A stretch of 64,000 bases of DNA from Holophagales bacterium (GTDB lineage Bacteria > Acidobacteriota > Thermoanaerobaculia > UBA5066), in assembly GCA_016714815.1 (NCBI GenBank), contig JADKBZ010000004.1:124001-188000 (forward strand). The letters run 5' to 3'. The translations under genes were made by a program, and so were the position numbers. The notes beneath the pieces are model-generated. The model searched no databases. It was not told where the DNA came from and was given only the letters and a program-made list of their open reading frames with translations. Shown here piece after piece: positions 50,969 through 59,646 of this stretch (position 1 is its first letter; the number at the start of each line of letters is the position of its first letter).

Positions 50969-51475
50969 TCACGGCTTCGCCTGAAGGGCCAGCGCCTTGA
51001 CGACGTCCCTGAAGGGTTTCGGGCTCGTCGGGTCGTTGACGTTCTGCCGGAAGACGACCTCCGTCGGGCCGATCTCCATGACTTCGCCGTCGAACACCGT
51101 CGTCCCCTTCCTGAGAAGGTAGGAGCGGTTGTCCCCGCCCCTCATCATCGCGATCCAGCCCTGACGGGTCCGGATGGTTCCCTGCAGCCCCAGCTCTTCC
51201 ACGAGCATTCCGGCGACCCCGGGCGGTCTCTGCCGGTCCTTGTCGTCCTGGGTCCGGAGAAGAAGGGATCGAAACGGATCTCTGCGGCCCCGGACCTCGT
51301 AGGCGTAGGCCGGGACCGACGTGTCCTGCTCTCCAGGGACGGGCACGGCGATTCCCGTGTCGACCGGTGGCGCCGCGGGGGCCGCGGCGGGGACCTGCCC
51401 GGCCGCCTGCGGCGCGAGGACGCCGAGGACGATCGCGAGACAGGCAAGGGCTTTCGCAAGAAGAACGTTCTTCAT
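50969..51475 (-). CDS. pilP: Type IV pilus inner-membrane lipoprotein-like protein PilP
   Basis: 168 residues. Signal peptide (AKALACLAIVLGVLAPQAAG), Ala/Pro linker, and the PilP core: YEVRGRRDPFRSLLL, VEELGLQGTIRTRQGWIAMMRGGDNRSYLLRKGTTVFDGEVMEIGPTEVVFRQ. PilP links PilNO to the secretin. No lipobox Cys at the cleavage site, unlike some PilP. Its ATG overlaps the pilO stop by one base (TGATG). Confidence 0.92.
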   Translation of the reverse strand: MKNVLLAKALACLAIVLGVLAPQAAGQVPAAAPAAPPVDTGIAVPVPGEQDTSVPAYAYEVRGRRDPFRSLLLRTQDDKDRQRPPGVAGMLVEELGLQGTIRTRQGWIAMMRGGDNRSYLLRKGTTVFDGEVMEIGPTEVVFRQNVNDPTSPKPFRDVVKALALQAKP

Positions 51476-52143
51476 CAGACGTCTCCCCCGCCCTTGTTGC
51501 CGGACGGAATCGGCCCGGGTCCGGCGGCAGCCGGAGGCTTGACGGGTGCTGTGGCAGGAGTCGCCGCCTGCTCACCCAGGTAGATGAAAGTCTTCAGGAC
51601 GAAGGTGGCGGACAGCGTCCGGCCGAGCTTCGCGTCCGGGTAGCCCTGCATGATGAGGGATTCGACGTTGATGATCCGGGAGAAGCGCGCCATCTTGTCG
51701 AAGAAGAGCGCGAGATTGTGATAGGTCCCGTCGAGCTGGATCTCGATGGGCCACTCGGCGTAGAAGTCCTTGTTGATGTATTCCTTCGGCGAGAAGCTCT
51801 TCAGGAAGAAGTCTCCCTGCCTCGTCAGAGCCTCGATCTTCTTGATGAGCTCTTCCGTGTTCCGCTTCGTCGGAAGGATCTCCAGGAGCCGGTTGAGGTC
51901 GAGCTCGATCCGGCGGACCTCTTCCCGCAGCTGCGGGAGCCGGCGCTCGGCGACCCGGCCGCGCTCGATCTTCTCCTGCAGCGCTCCGTACTCGGCCTTG
52001 AGGCCGGCGAGCTTCGCCTGCATCTCGGTGAAGCTCGGGTATTGCCAGTTCGCCACGGCCCAGAGCCCGCCGGCGAAGGCGACGCCGATCAGGAGACCGT
52101 AGTACCAGGGCTTGTCTTCGAGCTGCTTCAGTTCGATCGCCAC
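51475..52143 (-). CDS. pilO: Type IV pilus alignment protein PilO
   Basis: 222 residues, one N-terminal membrane helix (YYGLLIGVAFAGGLWAVANW), a coiled coil (MQAKLAGLKAEYGALQEKIERGRVAERRLPQLREEVRRIELDL, seen in short runs) and the ferredoxin-like periplasmic domain (FFLKSFSPKEYINKDFYAEW, YHNLALFFDKMARFSRIINV). Pairs with PilN to span the periplasm. C-terminal 30 residues are a Pro/Ala/Gly tail. Confidence 0.95.
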   Translation of the reverse strand: MAIELKQLEDKPWYYGLLIGVAFAGGLWAVANWQYPSFTEMQAKLAGLKAEYGALQEKIERGRVAERRLPQLREEVRRIELDLNRLLEILPTKRNTEELIKKIEALTRQGDFFLKSFSPKEYINKDFYAEWPIEIQLDGTYHNLALFFDKMARFSRIINVESLIMQGYPDAKLGRTLSATFVLKTFIYLGEQAATPATAPVKPPAAAGPGPIPSGNKGGGDV

Positions 52144-52154
52144 GTCCTACCCCC

Positions 52155-52802
52155 TCAGTTCCCCGCGGCAGGCGCGGCGGGCGCCGGACCGCCGGCACCG
52201 CCCGCCGGTGCTCCGGCGTTGTCGAACTGGGTCCGGTCGAGGTCCGCGAAGACGAACGACAGTTTGTAGATGTAGAGGTTCGACGCGCCCGTGCTGGCAG
52301 CGGCGAGCGTGGAGAGCTTCGGCTCCTGGAACGCCTGGACCAGCTTCAGGTTCGTGAAGTAGTTCGCGACGGCAGGAGGGTTGAGAGCCTTGCCGTCGAT
52401 GGAGATCAGGTTTCCCTTGACCTCCATCCGCTCGAGCCAGAGAAGGTCCGGCAGGGCGTTGGAGACCTCGTCCATCAGACGGACCGGACCGCGCTGGCTC
52501 GCCTTCAACGAGTTGATGAGGTCGACCTTCTTCTGCAGCTTGGCCTTCTTGTCCTCGAAGTCCTGGACTTCCTTCAGCACCGCCTCGAGGCGGGTGACTT
52601 CCTGCTGCGCGAGACGGTTCTTCTCCTCCTGCTCCTTGAGGCGCGAAGCCTCGACCCACCACTGGACGCCGACGACGAGGAGCCCCAGCAGGAGCCCCCC
52701 GAGGATCAGGAACAAGTTCAGCCGGCCAGCCCCGCCGAGAGCGGAAACGCCCCGCTTCTTCTTGACGGGTTTGGCTTCGGAGAGGAGGTTGATCTTGATC
52801 AT
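52155..52802 (-). CDS. pilN: Type IV pilus alignment protein PilN
   Basis: 215 residues. Conserved cytoplasmic start MIKINLLSEAKPVKKK that docks in PilM, a membrane helix (LNLFLILGGLLLGLLVVGVQWW), coiled coil, and the periplasmic domain (LLWLERMEVKGNLISIDGKA, VANYFTNLKLVQAFQEPKLS). Complete, 13 bases after pilM. Confidence 0.95.
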   Translation of the reverse strand: MIKINLLSEAKPVKKKRGVSALGGAGRLNLFLILGGLLLGLLVVGVQWWVEASRLKEQEEKNRLAQQEVTRLEAVLKEVQDFEDKKAKLQKKVDLINSLKASQRGPVRLMDEVSNALPDLLWLERMEVKGNLISIDGKALNPPAVANYFTNLKLVQAFQEPKLSTLAAASTGASNLYIYKLSFVFADLDRTQFDNAGAPAGGAGGPAPAAPAAGN

Positions 52803-52815
52803 GGGGCCTCCTCCG

Positions 52816-53871
52816 TCACTCGCCGAGCTTCCGCACGGCCAGCCCGACGCCGATCGCCAGCGACGGACCGTTCTCCGACAGCCACGCGGGGTCGACCGCG
52901 CGGTCGTCGGCCGTGACGGAGCGGAAGGGGTTCATGATCTCGACGGGGAGGCCGAACTTTTCCTTCAGCACCTCATCGAGCTGGGTCACTCGGGAGCCAC
53001 CGCCGGACAGGATGATCGTGTCGACCTTGTCGGACCCGGAGGTGGCGTGGAAAAAGTCGATCGTCTTCTGGAGCTCGCCTGCGACGTCCTCGCAGACGCC
53101 GGTGAGAACGGGCTGGATGCTCTGCGCGGTCTGGCCCCCGACCGGCTCGCCCTTCTTCAGCGCCTCGGCCTGCTCGAAATTGAGAGAGAAGGCCTTTTGC
53201 ATGGCGTCCGTGAACTGGTTGCCTCCGAACGTGATGTCGCGCCAGAAGACCGTCTGGCCGCTGGCGAGGATGTTCACGTTCATCACGGAGGCGCCGATGT
53301 TCAGGAGTGCCACGACACGGGTCGGATCGAGGCCGTAGTTGACCTCGTAGCAGTTCTGGAGCGCGAAGACGTCGACATCGACGAGGCCGGGGGTCCTCCC
53401 GGCCTGGGTGACGACGTTCTTGTAGTCGTCGACCTTTTCCTTCTTCGCGGCGACGAGGAGGACGCCCATCGTCTCTCCGGGCGCGCCCGGATCGAGGACG
53501 ACGTAGTCGAGGTAGACGTCGTTGATGTCGAACGGGACGTACTGCTCCGCCTCCCAGCGGATCGACTCGGACAGCTCTTCCTCCGGCATCGTCGGGAGCT
53601 GGATCTTCTTGACGATGACCGAGTGGCCCGAGACGGAGACGGCGACGTTCGTGTTCTTCACGCCGGTCGATGCGAGAAGACGGGAGATAGTCTCGACGAC
53701 GAGCGAGGAATCCATGATCGCGCCATCGACGATCGCCTCTGGGGAGAGGTTCTCGAGCCCTGCCTTGACGAGCTGGAACTTTCCCTCTTTGCCCGCCTTG
53801 AGCTCGACCAGCTTGACGGCGGACGAGCCGATGTCGAGACCGACGAGGTTCTTGGCCTTGCGGAACAACAC
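52816..53871 (-). CDS. pilM: Type IV pilus actin-like ATPase PilM
   Basis: 351 residues from GTG 53871 after GGGAGGGAG. Actin-fold motifs: VGLDIGSSAVKLVEL (phosphate 1), VALLNIGASVMNVNIL (phosphate 2), VDTIILSGGGSRVTQLDEVL (adenosine) and ESIRWEAEQYVPFDINDVYLDY, typical of PilM. A cytoplasmic adaptor that binds the PilN N-terminus. First gene of pilMNOPQ. Confidence 0.96.
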   Translation of the reverse strand: MLFRKAKNLVGLDIGSSAVKLVELKAGKEGKFQLVKAGLENLSPEAIVDGAIMDSSLVVETISRLLASTGVKNTNVAVSVSGHSVIVKKIQLPTMPEEELSESIRWEAEQYVPFDINDVYLDYVVLDPGAPGETMGVLLVAAKKEKVDDYKNVVTQAGRTPGLVDVDVFALQNCYEVNYGLDPTRVVALLNIGASVMNVNILASGQTVFWRDITFGGNQFTDAMQKAFSLNFEQAEALKKGEPVGGQTAQSIQPVLTGVCEDVAGELQKTIDFFHATSGSDKVDTIILSGGGSRVTQLDEVLKEKFGLPVEIMNPFRSVTADDRAVDPAWLSENGPSLAIGVGLAVRKLGE

Positions 53872-53948
53872 GGTGCGGTCTCCCTCCCTCTACGTTCCGG
53901 AACCGACGCGACGCCTTGGCACGATCTGAGTAAAGCCTTTGTGGCGGG

Positions 53949-53978
53949 TATGTTGCGCGGGTACCCCCAGACTGTCAA
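53949..53978 (-). promoter_or_regulatory. Possible promoter for pilMNOPQ
   Basis: Perfect -35 TTGACA on the reverse strand (53973-53978) with a weak AACATA 18 bases away (53949-53954). It is placed correctly, about 75 bases before pilM, but the -10 is poor; an activator may be needed. Confidence 0.4.
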
Positions 53979-54003
53979 GGACTCGGAGGGCTCGAATGGC
54001 TAC

Positions 54004-54032
54004 TGGACAGGAAATCCGCGGAGCGCTATAAG
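54004..54032 (+). promoter_or_regulatory. sigma-70 type promoter for rpmB
   Basis: TGGACA (54004-54009, five of six) and TATAAG (54027-54032, five of six) with a 17-base spacer, 90 bases before rpmB. Confidence 0.72.
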
Positions 54033-54121
54033 TCGCAGTTCCGGCGACCGCCCGCCTCCGCTCCAGGGAACGGGGAGGGGTGGCGCCGGAAATCGGTTCA
54101 GGATTCAGAGGGAGCCATCCA

Positions 54122-54316
54122 ATGCCCCAGATGTGTGAGATCTGCGGAAAGTCCCCGGTCGCCGGACACCGGGTCAGCCACGCCAACAACATCTCGAACC
54201 GTCAGTTCCGTCCGAACCTCCGGAAGGTCCGCGCCGCGGTCCCCGGCGGCTCGAAGCGGGTCACGGTCTGCACCCGGTGCCTTCGGTCCGACAAGGTCGT
54301 CAAGGTCGTCCGCTGA
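54122..54316 (+). CDS. rpmB: 50S ribosomal protein L28
   Basis: 64 residues, ATG after GGGAG. L28 core: CEICGKSPVAGHRVSHANN, RQFRPNLRKVRA, VTVCTRCLRSDKVVK. Both CxxC pairs are present, so this is the zinc-binding (C+) form. Single gene between the divergent pilus operon and convergent relA. Confidence 0.97.
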   Translation: MPQMCEICGKSPVAGHRVSHANNISNRQFRPNLRKVRAAVPGGSKRVTVCTRCLRSDKVVKVVR

Positions 54317-54357
54317 CGTCCCGGCCCGCGACCGGGGCGGAGTCCCCCGCGTCGCAC

Positions 54358-54380
54358 CGGCCCCCGTTCAGCGGGGGCCG
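54358..54380. terminator. Shared terminator between convergent rpmB and relA
   Basis: Perfect 9-pair stem CGGCCCCCG/CGGGGGCCG with loop TTCAG. It overlaps the last codons and the stop of relA and lies 42 bases after rpmB, so it could stop transcription from both sides. No long T-run. Confidence 0.6.
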
Positions 54381-56551
54381 AGCCGGGAAACGTTGAACTT
54401 TCGTCTCACGCTGGTCACCCCGGAGACGGAACGGATCGCGAGGAAGAGCCGGTCGAGGTGTTTTCGATCCGGGGTCGTGACGCTGCCTTCGATGACGGCC
54501 GTCCCGCCAGGGCTCGTCCGGGCCTCGATCGACTCGATGTTCGACGCGGCGTCCGAGATGACCTTGGTGATCCTGGCCAGGATCCCGGGCCGGTCCTCGA
54601 CCTGGACCTCGAAATCGACCGTGAACGAGACGCCCTTGCCGACGTGCCAGTCCACCTCGATCTCGCGCCCCGGATCGAAGAGGAGGTTGCGGACGTTCGG
54701 ACAGGCGGCGGAGTGGACGGACACCCCCCTCCCCCGGGTCACGTAGCCGACGATCTCCTCCCCCGGCACCGGCCGGCAGCACTTGGCGAGAGTCGCCATG
54801 AGGTCGTTCTCCCCCCTCACGAGGATCCCGGTCCCGCCGATCGGCAGGATCTTCCGGACGGCCTTCTTCAGGGCCTCGGTCCGGGAGATTTCCGCCTTCT
54901 CCGCAGGGGGCTCCTCCTGGGGGAAGAGCTTCTGCACGACGGCGCGCGGGGGAATCTTGCCGTAGCCGATCTCGGCGAGCAGGTCTTCGAGCCTGGCGAC
55001 CCCGAAATCCTGGAACAGGGGGTCGAAGGCCTTCGCGTCCACGAGCCGGCCGAATGCGCGCTTGACCTTCTTCAGCTCCTTCTCGAGGTATCGCCGCCCG
55101 ATCTCGATCGACTTCTGCTTTTCCTTCGTATGGAGAAATGCGCGGATCTTGTTCCGCGCCCGCGAGGTCACCACGAAGGCGAGCCAGTCGCGGGAAGGCT
55201 GCGGCACTGGCGACGTGAGAATCTCGACGATGTCGCCGTTGACGAGCGGCGTCCGGAGCGGCACGAGCCTCCCGTTCACCCGTGCGCCCGAGCAGCGGTG
55301 CCCCACGTCGGTGTGGATCCGGTAGGCGAAGTCGACCGGCGAGGCTCCGCGCGGGAAGGAGTAGACGGCGCCCTTCGGCGTGAAGGTGTAGACCTCGTCG
55401 GCGTAGAGGTCCATCTTGAGCGACGACAGGAACTCCCGGGGGTTCGCGATGTCCCGGGTCGTCTCGAGGATCTGCCGGATCGCGGCGATCCCCTGCTCGT
55501 CCACCCGGCGGCCTCCACGCCCTTCCTTGTACTTCCAGTGCGCCGCGATCCCCTGCTCGGCGACGAGGTCCATCTCACGCGTCCGGATCTGGATCTCGAA
55601 CGGGGGCTCGCCCTCCGGGATCACGGTCGTGTGGAGCGACTGGTAGAAGTTCTGCTTGGGCATCGCGATGTAGTCCTTGATCCGGCCGGGGACCGGACGC
55701 CAGGCCTGGTGAACGATGCCGAGGGCGCTGTAGCAGTCCCTCACAGAGCCGACGAGGACCCGGAACGCGAGGACGTCGTAGAGCTGGTCGAGGGGGATCG
55801 ACTGCCGGATCAGCTTCTGCCGGATGGACCAGAGCCGCTTCACCCGGCCGCTCACCTCCGCCGGCACGTCCGCCTCCGCCAGCTTCCCGGAGATGTCGTC
55901 GCGGAGCTTCTCGATGGCGTCCCCGGACGCCTTCATCCGCTCCTCCACCGCTCCGGAGAGGGCGGCAAATTCGTCCGGGTAGAGATGCCGGAAGGACAGG
56001 TCCTCGAGCTCTCCCTTGATCCGCCCCATCCCGAGGCGGTTCGCCAGAGGCGCGTAGATCTCCATCGTCTCCGCGGCGATCGATCGCCTCTTCTCCTCCC
56101 GCAGGTGGTGCAGCGTCCGCATGTTGTGGAGGCGGTCCGCCAGCTTGACCAGGATGACCCGGAGGTCTCCCGTCATCGCCAGGAGCATCTTCCGGAACGT
56201 CTCGGCCTGCTGCGCCTCGCGGGAGGTGTAGGCGTACCGGCCGATCTTCGTGACCCCGTCGACGACCTCGGCGACCTCCTGGCCGAAGAGGACGGCGAGC
56301 TCTTCCTTCGTCGTCTTGGTGTCCTCGAGGACGTCGTGGAGGAGTCCGGTGGCGATGGAAACCTCGTCGAGCTTCAGCTCGGCCAGGAGCATCGCCACGC
56401 CGATCGGGTGGATGAGATAGGGCTCGCCCGAGGAGCGGAGCTGGTGGCGGTGCGCCTGGGCGGAGAAGATGTACGCCCGGCGCAGGAGGTCCTCGTCGGC
56501 CCCCGGCAGGTAGCTCTCGACCGCCTCGAGGATGTCCTCGAACCTCAGCAC
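54368..56551 (-). CDS. relA: Bifunctional (p)ppGpp synthetase/hydrolase
   Basis: RelA/SpoT homologue controlling the stringent response. 727 residues with all domains: HD hydrolase (residues 25-180; HPIGVAMLLAEL, LLHDVLEDT with the HD-x-x-ED metal site, KLADRLHNMRTL), synthetase (240-360; FRVLVGSVRDCYSALG, GRIKDYIAMPKQNFYQSLHTT, FEIQIRTREMD), TGS (385-450; VYTFTPKGAVYSFPRGASPVDFAY), helical, zinc-finger-like (LAKCCRPVPGEEIVGYVTRG) and ACT (PGILARITKVISDAASNIESI). Both active sites look intact, so it should make and degrade (p)ppGpp. Confidence 0.97.
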   Translation of the reverse strand: MLRFEDILEAVESYLPGADEDLLRRAYIFSAQAHRHQLRSSGEPYLIHPIGVAMLLAELKLDEVSIATGLLHDVLEDTKTTKEELAVLFGQEVAEVVDGVTKIGRYAYTSREAQQAETFRKMLLAMTGDLRVILVKLADRLHNMRTLHHLREEKRRSIAAETMEIYAPLANRLGMGRIKGELEDLSFRHLYPDEFAALSGAVEERMKASGDAIEKLRDDISGKLAEADVPAEVSGRVKRLWSIRQKLIRQSIPLDQLYDVLAFRVLVGSVRDCYSALGIVHQAWRPVPGRIKDYIAMPKQNFYQSLHTTVIPEGEPPFEIQIRTREMDLVAEQGIAAHWKYKEGRGGRRVDEQGIAAIRQILETTRDIANPREFLSSLKMDLYADEVYTFTPKGAVYSFPRGASPVDFAYRIHTDVGHRCSGARVNGRLVPLRTPLVNGDIVEILTSPVPQPSRDWLAFVVTSRARNKIRAFLHTKEKQKSIEIGRRYLEKELKKVKRAFGRLVDAKAFDPLFQDFGVARLEDLLAEIGYGKIPPRAVVQKLFPQEEPPAEKAEISRTEALKKAVRKILPIGGTGILVRGENDLMATLAKCCRPVPGEEIVGYVTRGRGVSVHSAACPNVRNLLFDPGREIEVDWHVGKGVSFTVDFEVQVEDRPGILARITKVISDAASNIESIEARTSPGGTAVIEGSVTTPDRKHLDRLFLAIRSVSGVTSVRRKFNVSRLGPR

Positions 56552-56615
56552 GCAGGGATTATGGCGGCAGCGGGCCCCGAGACGCGTCCCGAGAGGATCA
56601 GGTAACCTCCCGCGG

Positions 56616-57285
56616 ATGGCCGCACCGACACCCGAACCCGACCGCGCGCCCGCCTCCGCTTCGACGAACCCGATCCTGCGCGCCCTCGCGGCGCCTCGGC
56701 GCTGGGTCCGTTCCCTCTACGACTGGACGATGCACTGGGCCGACACGAAGCAGGCGCTCGCGGCTCTCTTCCTGATTGCCGTCGCCGAGTCGTCGGTCTT
56801 TCCGATCCCGCCCGACGTCCTCCTCATCGCCATCGTCGCGTCGTCCTCCCTGCTCTGGATCCGGGCCGCCACCCTCTGCACCGTCGGCTCCGTCCTCGGC
56901 GCGATGGGCGGGTACGTCATCGGCCTGACGTTCATGGCGACGGCCGGGCAGGCCATCGTGAACTTCTACAACGCCCAGCACCACTGGGCGAAAGTCGTGG
57001 AGCTCTACAACGGGGAGTGGGGAATCTGGTTCCTCGCCGCGGCGGCCTTTACGCCGATCCCCTACAAGGTCGCCACGATCGCCGCCGGCGCCACGGGGAT
57101 GGCCTTCGTGCCGTTCGTTCTCGTCAGCATCGTCGGCCGGGGAGCCCCGTTTCTTCCTCGTCGCGGGCCTCCTCAGGCTCTTCGGTCCCGCCATCCGGCG
57201 GACGCTCGAGAAGAACTTCGACCTCGCCGCCCTGACCTTCCTCGCCCTTCTGGTGGGGGGGTTCCTGATCCTGAAGTTCGTCTGA
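56616..57285 (+). pseudogene. yqaA: YqaA/DedA-type (VTT domain) membrane protein, frameshifted
   Basis: SNARE-associated VTT family, probable lipid scramblase/flippase-like membrane protein. From ATG 56616: LYDWTMHWADTKQALAALFLIAVAESSVFPIPPDVLLIAIV, GSVLGAMGGYVIGL, FTPIPYKVATIAAGATGM, then VGRGA. After this the frame is lost: reading one base less in the CCCC at 57145-57148 continues RFFLVAGLLRLFGPAIRRTLEKN and ends FLALLVGGFLILKFV at 57285. A full family protein of about 222 residues results. Short homopolymer; probably a sequencing or assembly indel. Confidence 0.85.
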
Positions 57286-57307
57286 CCCGGCGATCCTGGT
57301 ACGCCAT

Positions 57308-58327
57308 TCAGTCCTCGGGGTCCGCCTTCGGCGGGAACAGGAGCGACAGCCCGATCGAGGCCGCCAGGAGCGCGCCGATGATCCCGAGCGACCAGCCGAT
57401 CGGGAACTTCCCGCCGAAGGCTTCGTTCAGCCAGGCCATCTTCAGCCCTACGAAGACGAGGACGAGGCCGAGGCCGTACTTCAGGAGGTGGAACTTCCCC
57501 ACCGCTCCCGCGAGCAGGAAGAAAAGAGCCCTCAGGCCCAGGATCGCGCAGATGTTCGACGTGAAGACTACGAGCGGCTCACGGGTGATGGCGAAGATCG
57601 CCGGCACGGAGTCGATCGCGAAGACGACGTCGGAAACCTCGATGAAGACGAGTGCGAGCAGGAGCGGCGTTCCGAGGAGATGCCCGTTTTCCCGGGCGAT
57701 CAGGTGAGGCCCGTGGAGGTCGTGCGTGAGGGGAATCCAGCGCTTTAACGCCTTCAGGACGGCGTTGTCGGCGGGGTCCACCGGCTTGTCGGGACCGAAG
57801 ATGATCTTGACGCCCGTCACGACGAGGAACGCCCCGAACACGTACATGACCCAATGGAACTGGAGAAGAAGCGCCCCGAGAGCGATGAAGATCGCCCGGA
57901 AGACGAGGGCGCCGAGGATTCCCCAGTAGAGCACCCGGTGCTGGTAGGCGGCCGGGACTCCGAAGAAGTTGAAGAGGACGACGAAGACGAAGATGTTGTC
58001 GACCGAGAGCGCCTTCTCGACGACGTAGCCGGTCAGGAACTCGAGAAAGACCTGTCGTGCTGCCGCGTCGGGGAGGAACCCGGGAACGGCCAGGAGGCGG
58101 GCGTCTACGGCGAACCGGGCCGACGCCCACAGGTAGAGGACCCCGCCGACACACATCGCCACGAAGACCCAGACGACGCTCCAGGCGGCAGCCTCGCGAA
58201 AACCGACGGCGTGGGCCTTCCGGTGGAAGACGCCGAGGTCGAGAGCCAGAACCCCGAGGACGAAAACGACGAAGACGCCGTAGACCCACCAGGTCTCGGC
58301 GAACGGGAAGAGGGAGACGGTTTCCAT
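57308..58327 (-). CDS. alx: TerC/Alx-family membrane protein
   Basis: 339 residues, eight to nine transmembrane helices. Family motifs: EFLTGYVVEKALSVDNIFVFVV, GVKIIFGPDKPVDPADN, FIEVSDVVFAIDSVPAIFAI (membrane Asp pair of the TerC transporter core) and SNICAILGLRALFFLL. Relatives export manganese or supply metal to secreted enzymes. No yybP-ykoY manganese riboswitch fits in the 93 bases before it. Complete C-terminus (FPPKADPED). Confidence 0.95.
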   Translation of the reverse strand: METVSLFPFAETWWVYGVFVVFVLGVLALDLGVFHRKAHAVGFREAAAWSVVWVFVAMCVGGVLYLWASARFAVDARLLAVPGFLPDAAARQVFLEFLTGYVVEKALSVDNIFVFVVLFNFFGVPAAYQHRVLYWGILGALVFRAIFIALGALLLQFHWVMYVFGAFLVVTGVKIIFGPDKPVDPADNAVLKALKRWIPLTHDLHGPHLIARENGHLLGTPLLLALVFIEVSDVVFAIDSVPAIFAITREPLVVFTSNICAILGLRALFFLLAGAVGKFHLLKYGLGLVLVFVGLKMAWLNEAFGGKFPIGWSLGIIGALLAASIGLSLLFPPKADPED

Positions 58328-58374
58328 GGGAATCCTCGTCGCAGGCGATCCGGAATCCGGCGGCGAGCGGGATC

Positions 58375-58401
58375 GGGGCCACGCGAAGATCGCGCGGCCC
58401 C
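58375..58401 (-). terminator. Stem-loop between secF and terC
   Basis: GGGGCC/GGCCCC with an inner CGCG/CGCG stem around AAGAT, about 10 pairs in two parts, 20 bases after the secF stop. Likely ends secDF transcription; no T-run. Confidence 0.5.
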
Positions 58402-58420
58402 GGTCCCTACCTCCGCGTCG

Positions 58421-59638
58421 TTAGCGGCCCTTTGCCGCCACTGGCTTGCTGGTCTTCGGTGCGGACGCCTCGAGCCGGGCGAGACGCTTCGCTTTCCACG
58501 ATTCCCAGTTCACCACCCAGGGGGCGGCGATGAAGATCGTCGAATAGGAGCCGATGAACATGCCGACGAAGAGGACGAACGAGAAGCCTCGGATCACCTC
58601 GCCGCCCAGGAAGAAGAGCGCGGCGACCGTGAGGAACGTCAGGGCCGCCGTGAGGAACGTCCTGGAGAGGGTCTCGTTGATCGACCGGTTGACGAGAGGG
58701 GAGAGGGCTTCCTTCTTCGGCTTCTCGAGGTTCTCGCGGATCCGGTCGTAGATGACGACCGTGTCGTTGGCGGAATAGCCGACGAGCGTCAGGAAGGCCG
58801 CGACGACCGTCAGGGAGATCTCGACTCCGAAGATCGAGCAGAGGCCGAGCGCGATCCACGAGTCGTGGACGAGCGCGACGACCGCTCCGGTGCCGTAGGA
58901 AAGGGACCGGAACCGGAACCAGATGTAGGCGAGCATCGCGGCCCAGGAGAGCCCGACCGCCCAGAGGCCCTTCCGCCGGAGGTCCTTGCCGACGGCCGGT
59001 CCGACCGTCTCGGCGCTGATGAGGGTGATGGGCCCGGCGACTGTTTTCTCCTTCAGCCAGGAGGCGACGGCCGGCGAGATCCCGGGCGTCGCCGCGGCCG
59101 CGTCGACGCTGGCGAAGAGGCCCGTGCCGGACCGGGTCGAGATGATCGCCTGCGCGATCCGGTCGTACTCGACGCCCGGATTCGAGTCGGCGCGCGCGGC
59201 CATCTTCTCCGGATCGTCCTTCTGGAGCATCGCCGAAAGCGGTTCCGCGCCGTTGAGGTTCAGGTCGAAGACGCCCGTCTCGAGGCCCTTCGGGAAGAGC
59301 GCCGTGGTGAGCGCCTTCGTGACCTCGCGGGAAACGTCCCGCCCTTCCTTCTGCTCCATCGGCACGCGAAGGAGGACCTGGTTCTTCTCGGCCTTGTCGT
59401 AGCGCTGGACCGACGTGACGGGGACCTTCGCCCCCTCCACGATCTGCCGGATCCGGTTCTCGTCGGGCTTGGCGTTGAAGGCGTAGACGACCTGTGCGCC
59501 GCCGGTGAAGTCGACGCCCCAGTTGAGGCCTTTCGTCGCGATCGCGCCGGCGGAGATGACGGCCGCGACGATCGAGCCGATGACGAAGGGCTTCTGGAGC
59601 TTGAGGAAGTCGAAGTTGGGATTCTGTAACAGCCTCAC
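58421..59638 (-). CDS. secF: Protein translocase subunit SecF
   Basis: 405 residues, six membrane helices. Starts MRLLQNPNFDFLKLQKPF, D-F-T-G-G region (GLNWGVDFTGGAQVVYAF), the RND-type helix 4 VVAAFLTLVGYSANDTVVIYDRIREN with the essential Asp and Arg, INETLSRTFLTAALTFLTVAALFFLGG, and GSYSTIFIAAPWVVNWE. With SecD it uses the proton gradient to pull secreted proteins through SecYEG. A long periplasmic loop (residues 75-230) is larger than in E. coli SecF. Confidence 0.96.
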   Translation of the reverse strand: MRLLQNPNFDFLKLQKPFVIGSIVAAVISAGAIATKGLNWGVDFTGGAQVVYAFNAKPDENRIRQIVEGAKVPVTSVQRYDKAEKNQVLLRVPMEQKEGRDVSREVTKALTTALFPKGLETGVFDLNLNGAEPLSAMLQKDDPEKMAARADSNPGVEYDRIAQAIISTRSGTGLFASVDAAAATPGISPAVASWLKEKTVAGPITLISAETVGPAVGKDLRRKGLWAVGLSWAAMLAYIWFRFRSLSYGTGAVVALVHDSWIALGLCSIFGVEISLTVVAAFLTLVGYSANDTVVIYDRIRENLEKPKKEALSPLVNRSINETLSRTFLTAALTFLTVAALFFLGGEVIRGFSFVLFVGMFIGSYSTIFIAAPWVVNWESWKAKRLARLEASAPKTSKPVAAKGR

Positions 59639-59646
59639 GGGATCCC

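Noticed and set aside
58328..58420. Manganese (yybP-ykoY) riboswitch before terC
   Set aside because: Only 93 bases are available and they hold a simple GC stem-loop that fits a secF terminator; the conserved riboswitch loops are not visible.
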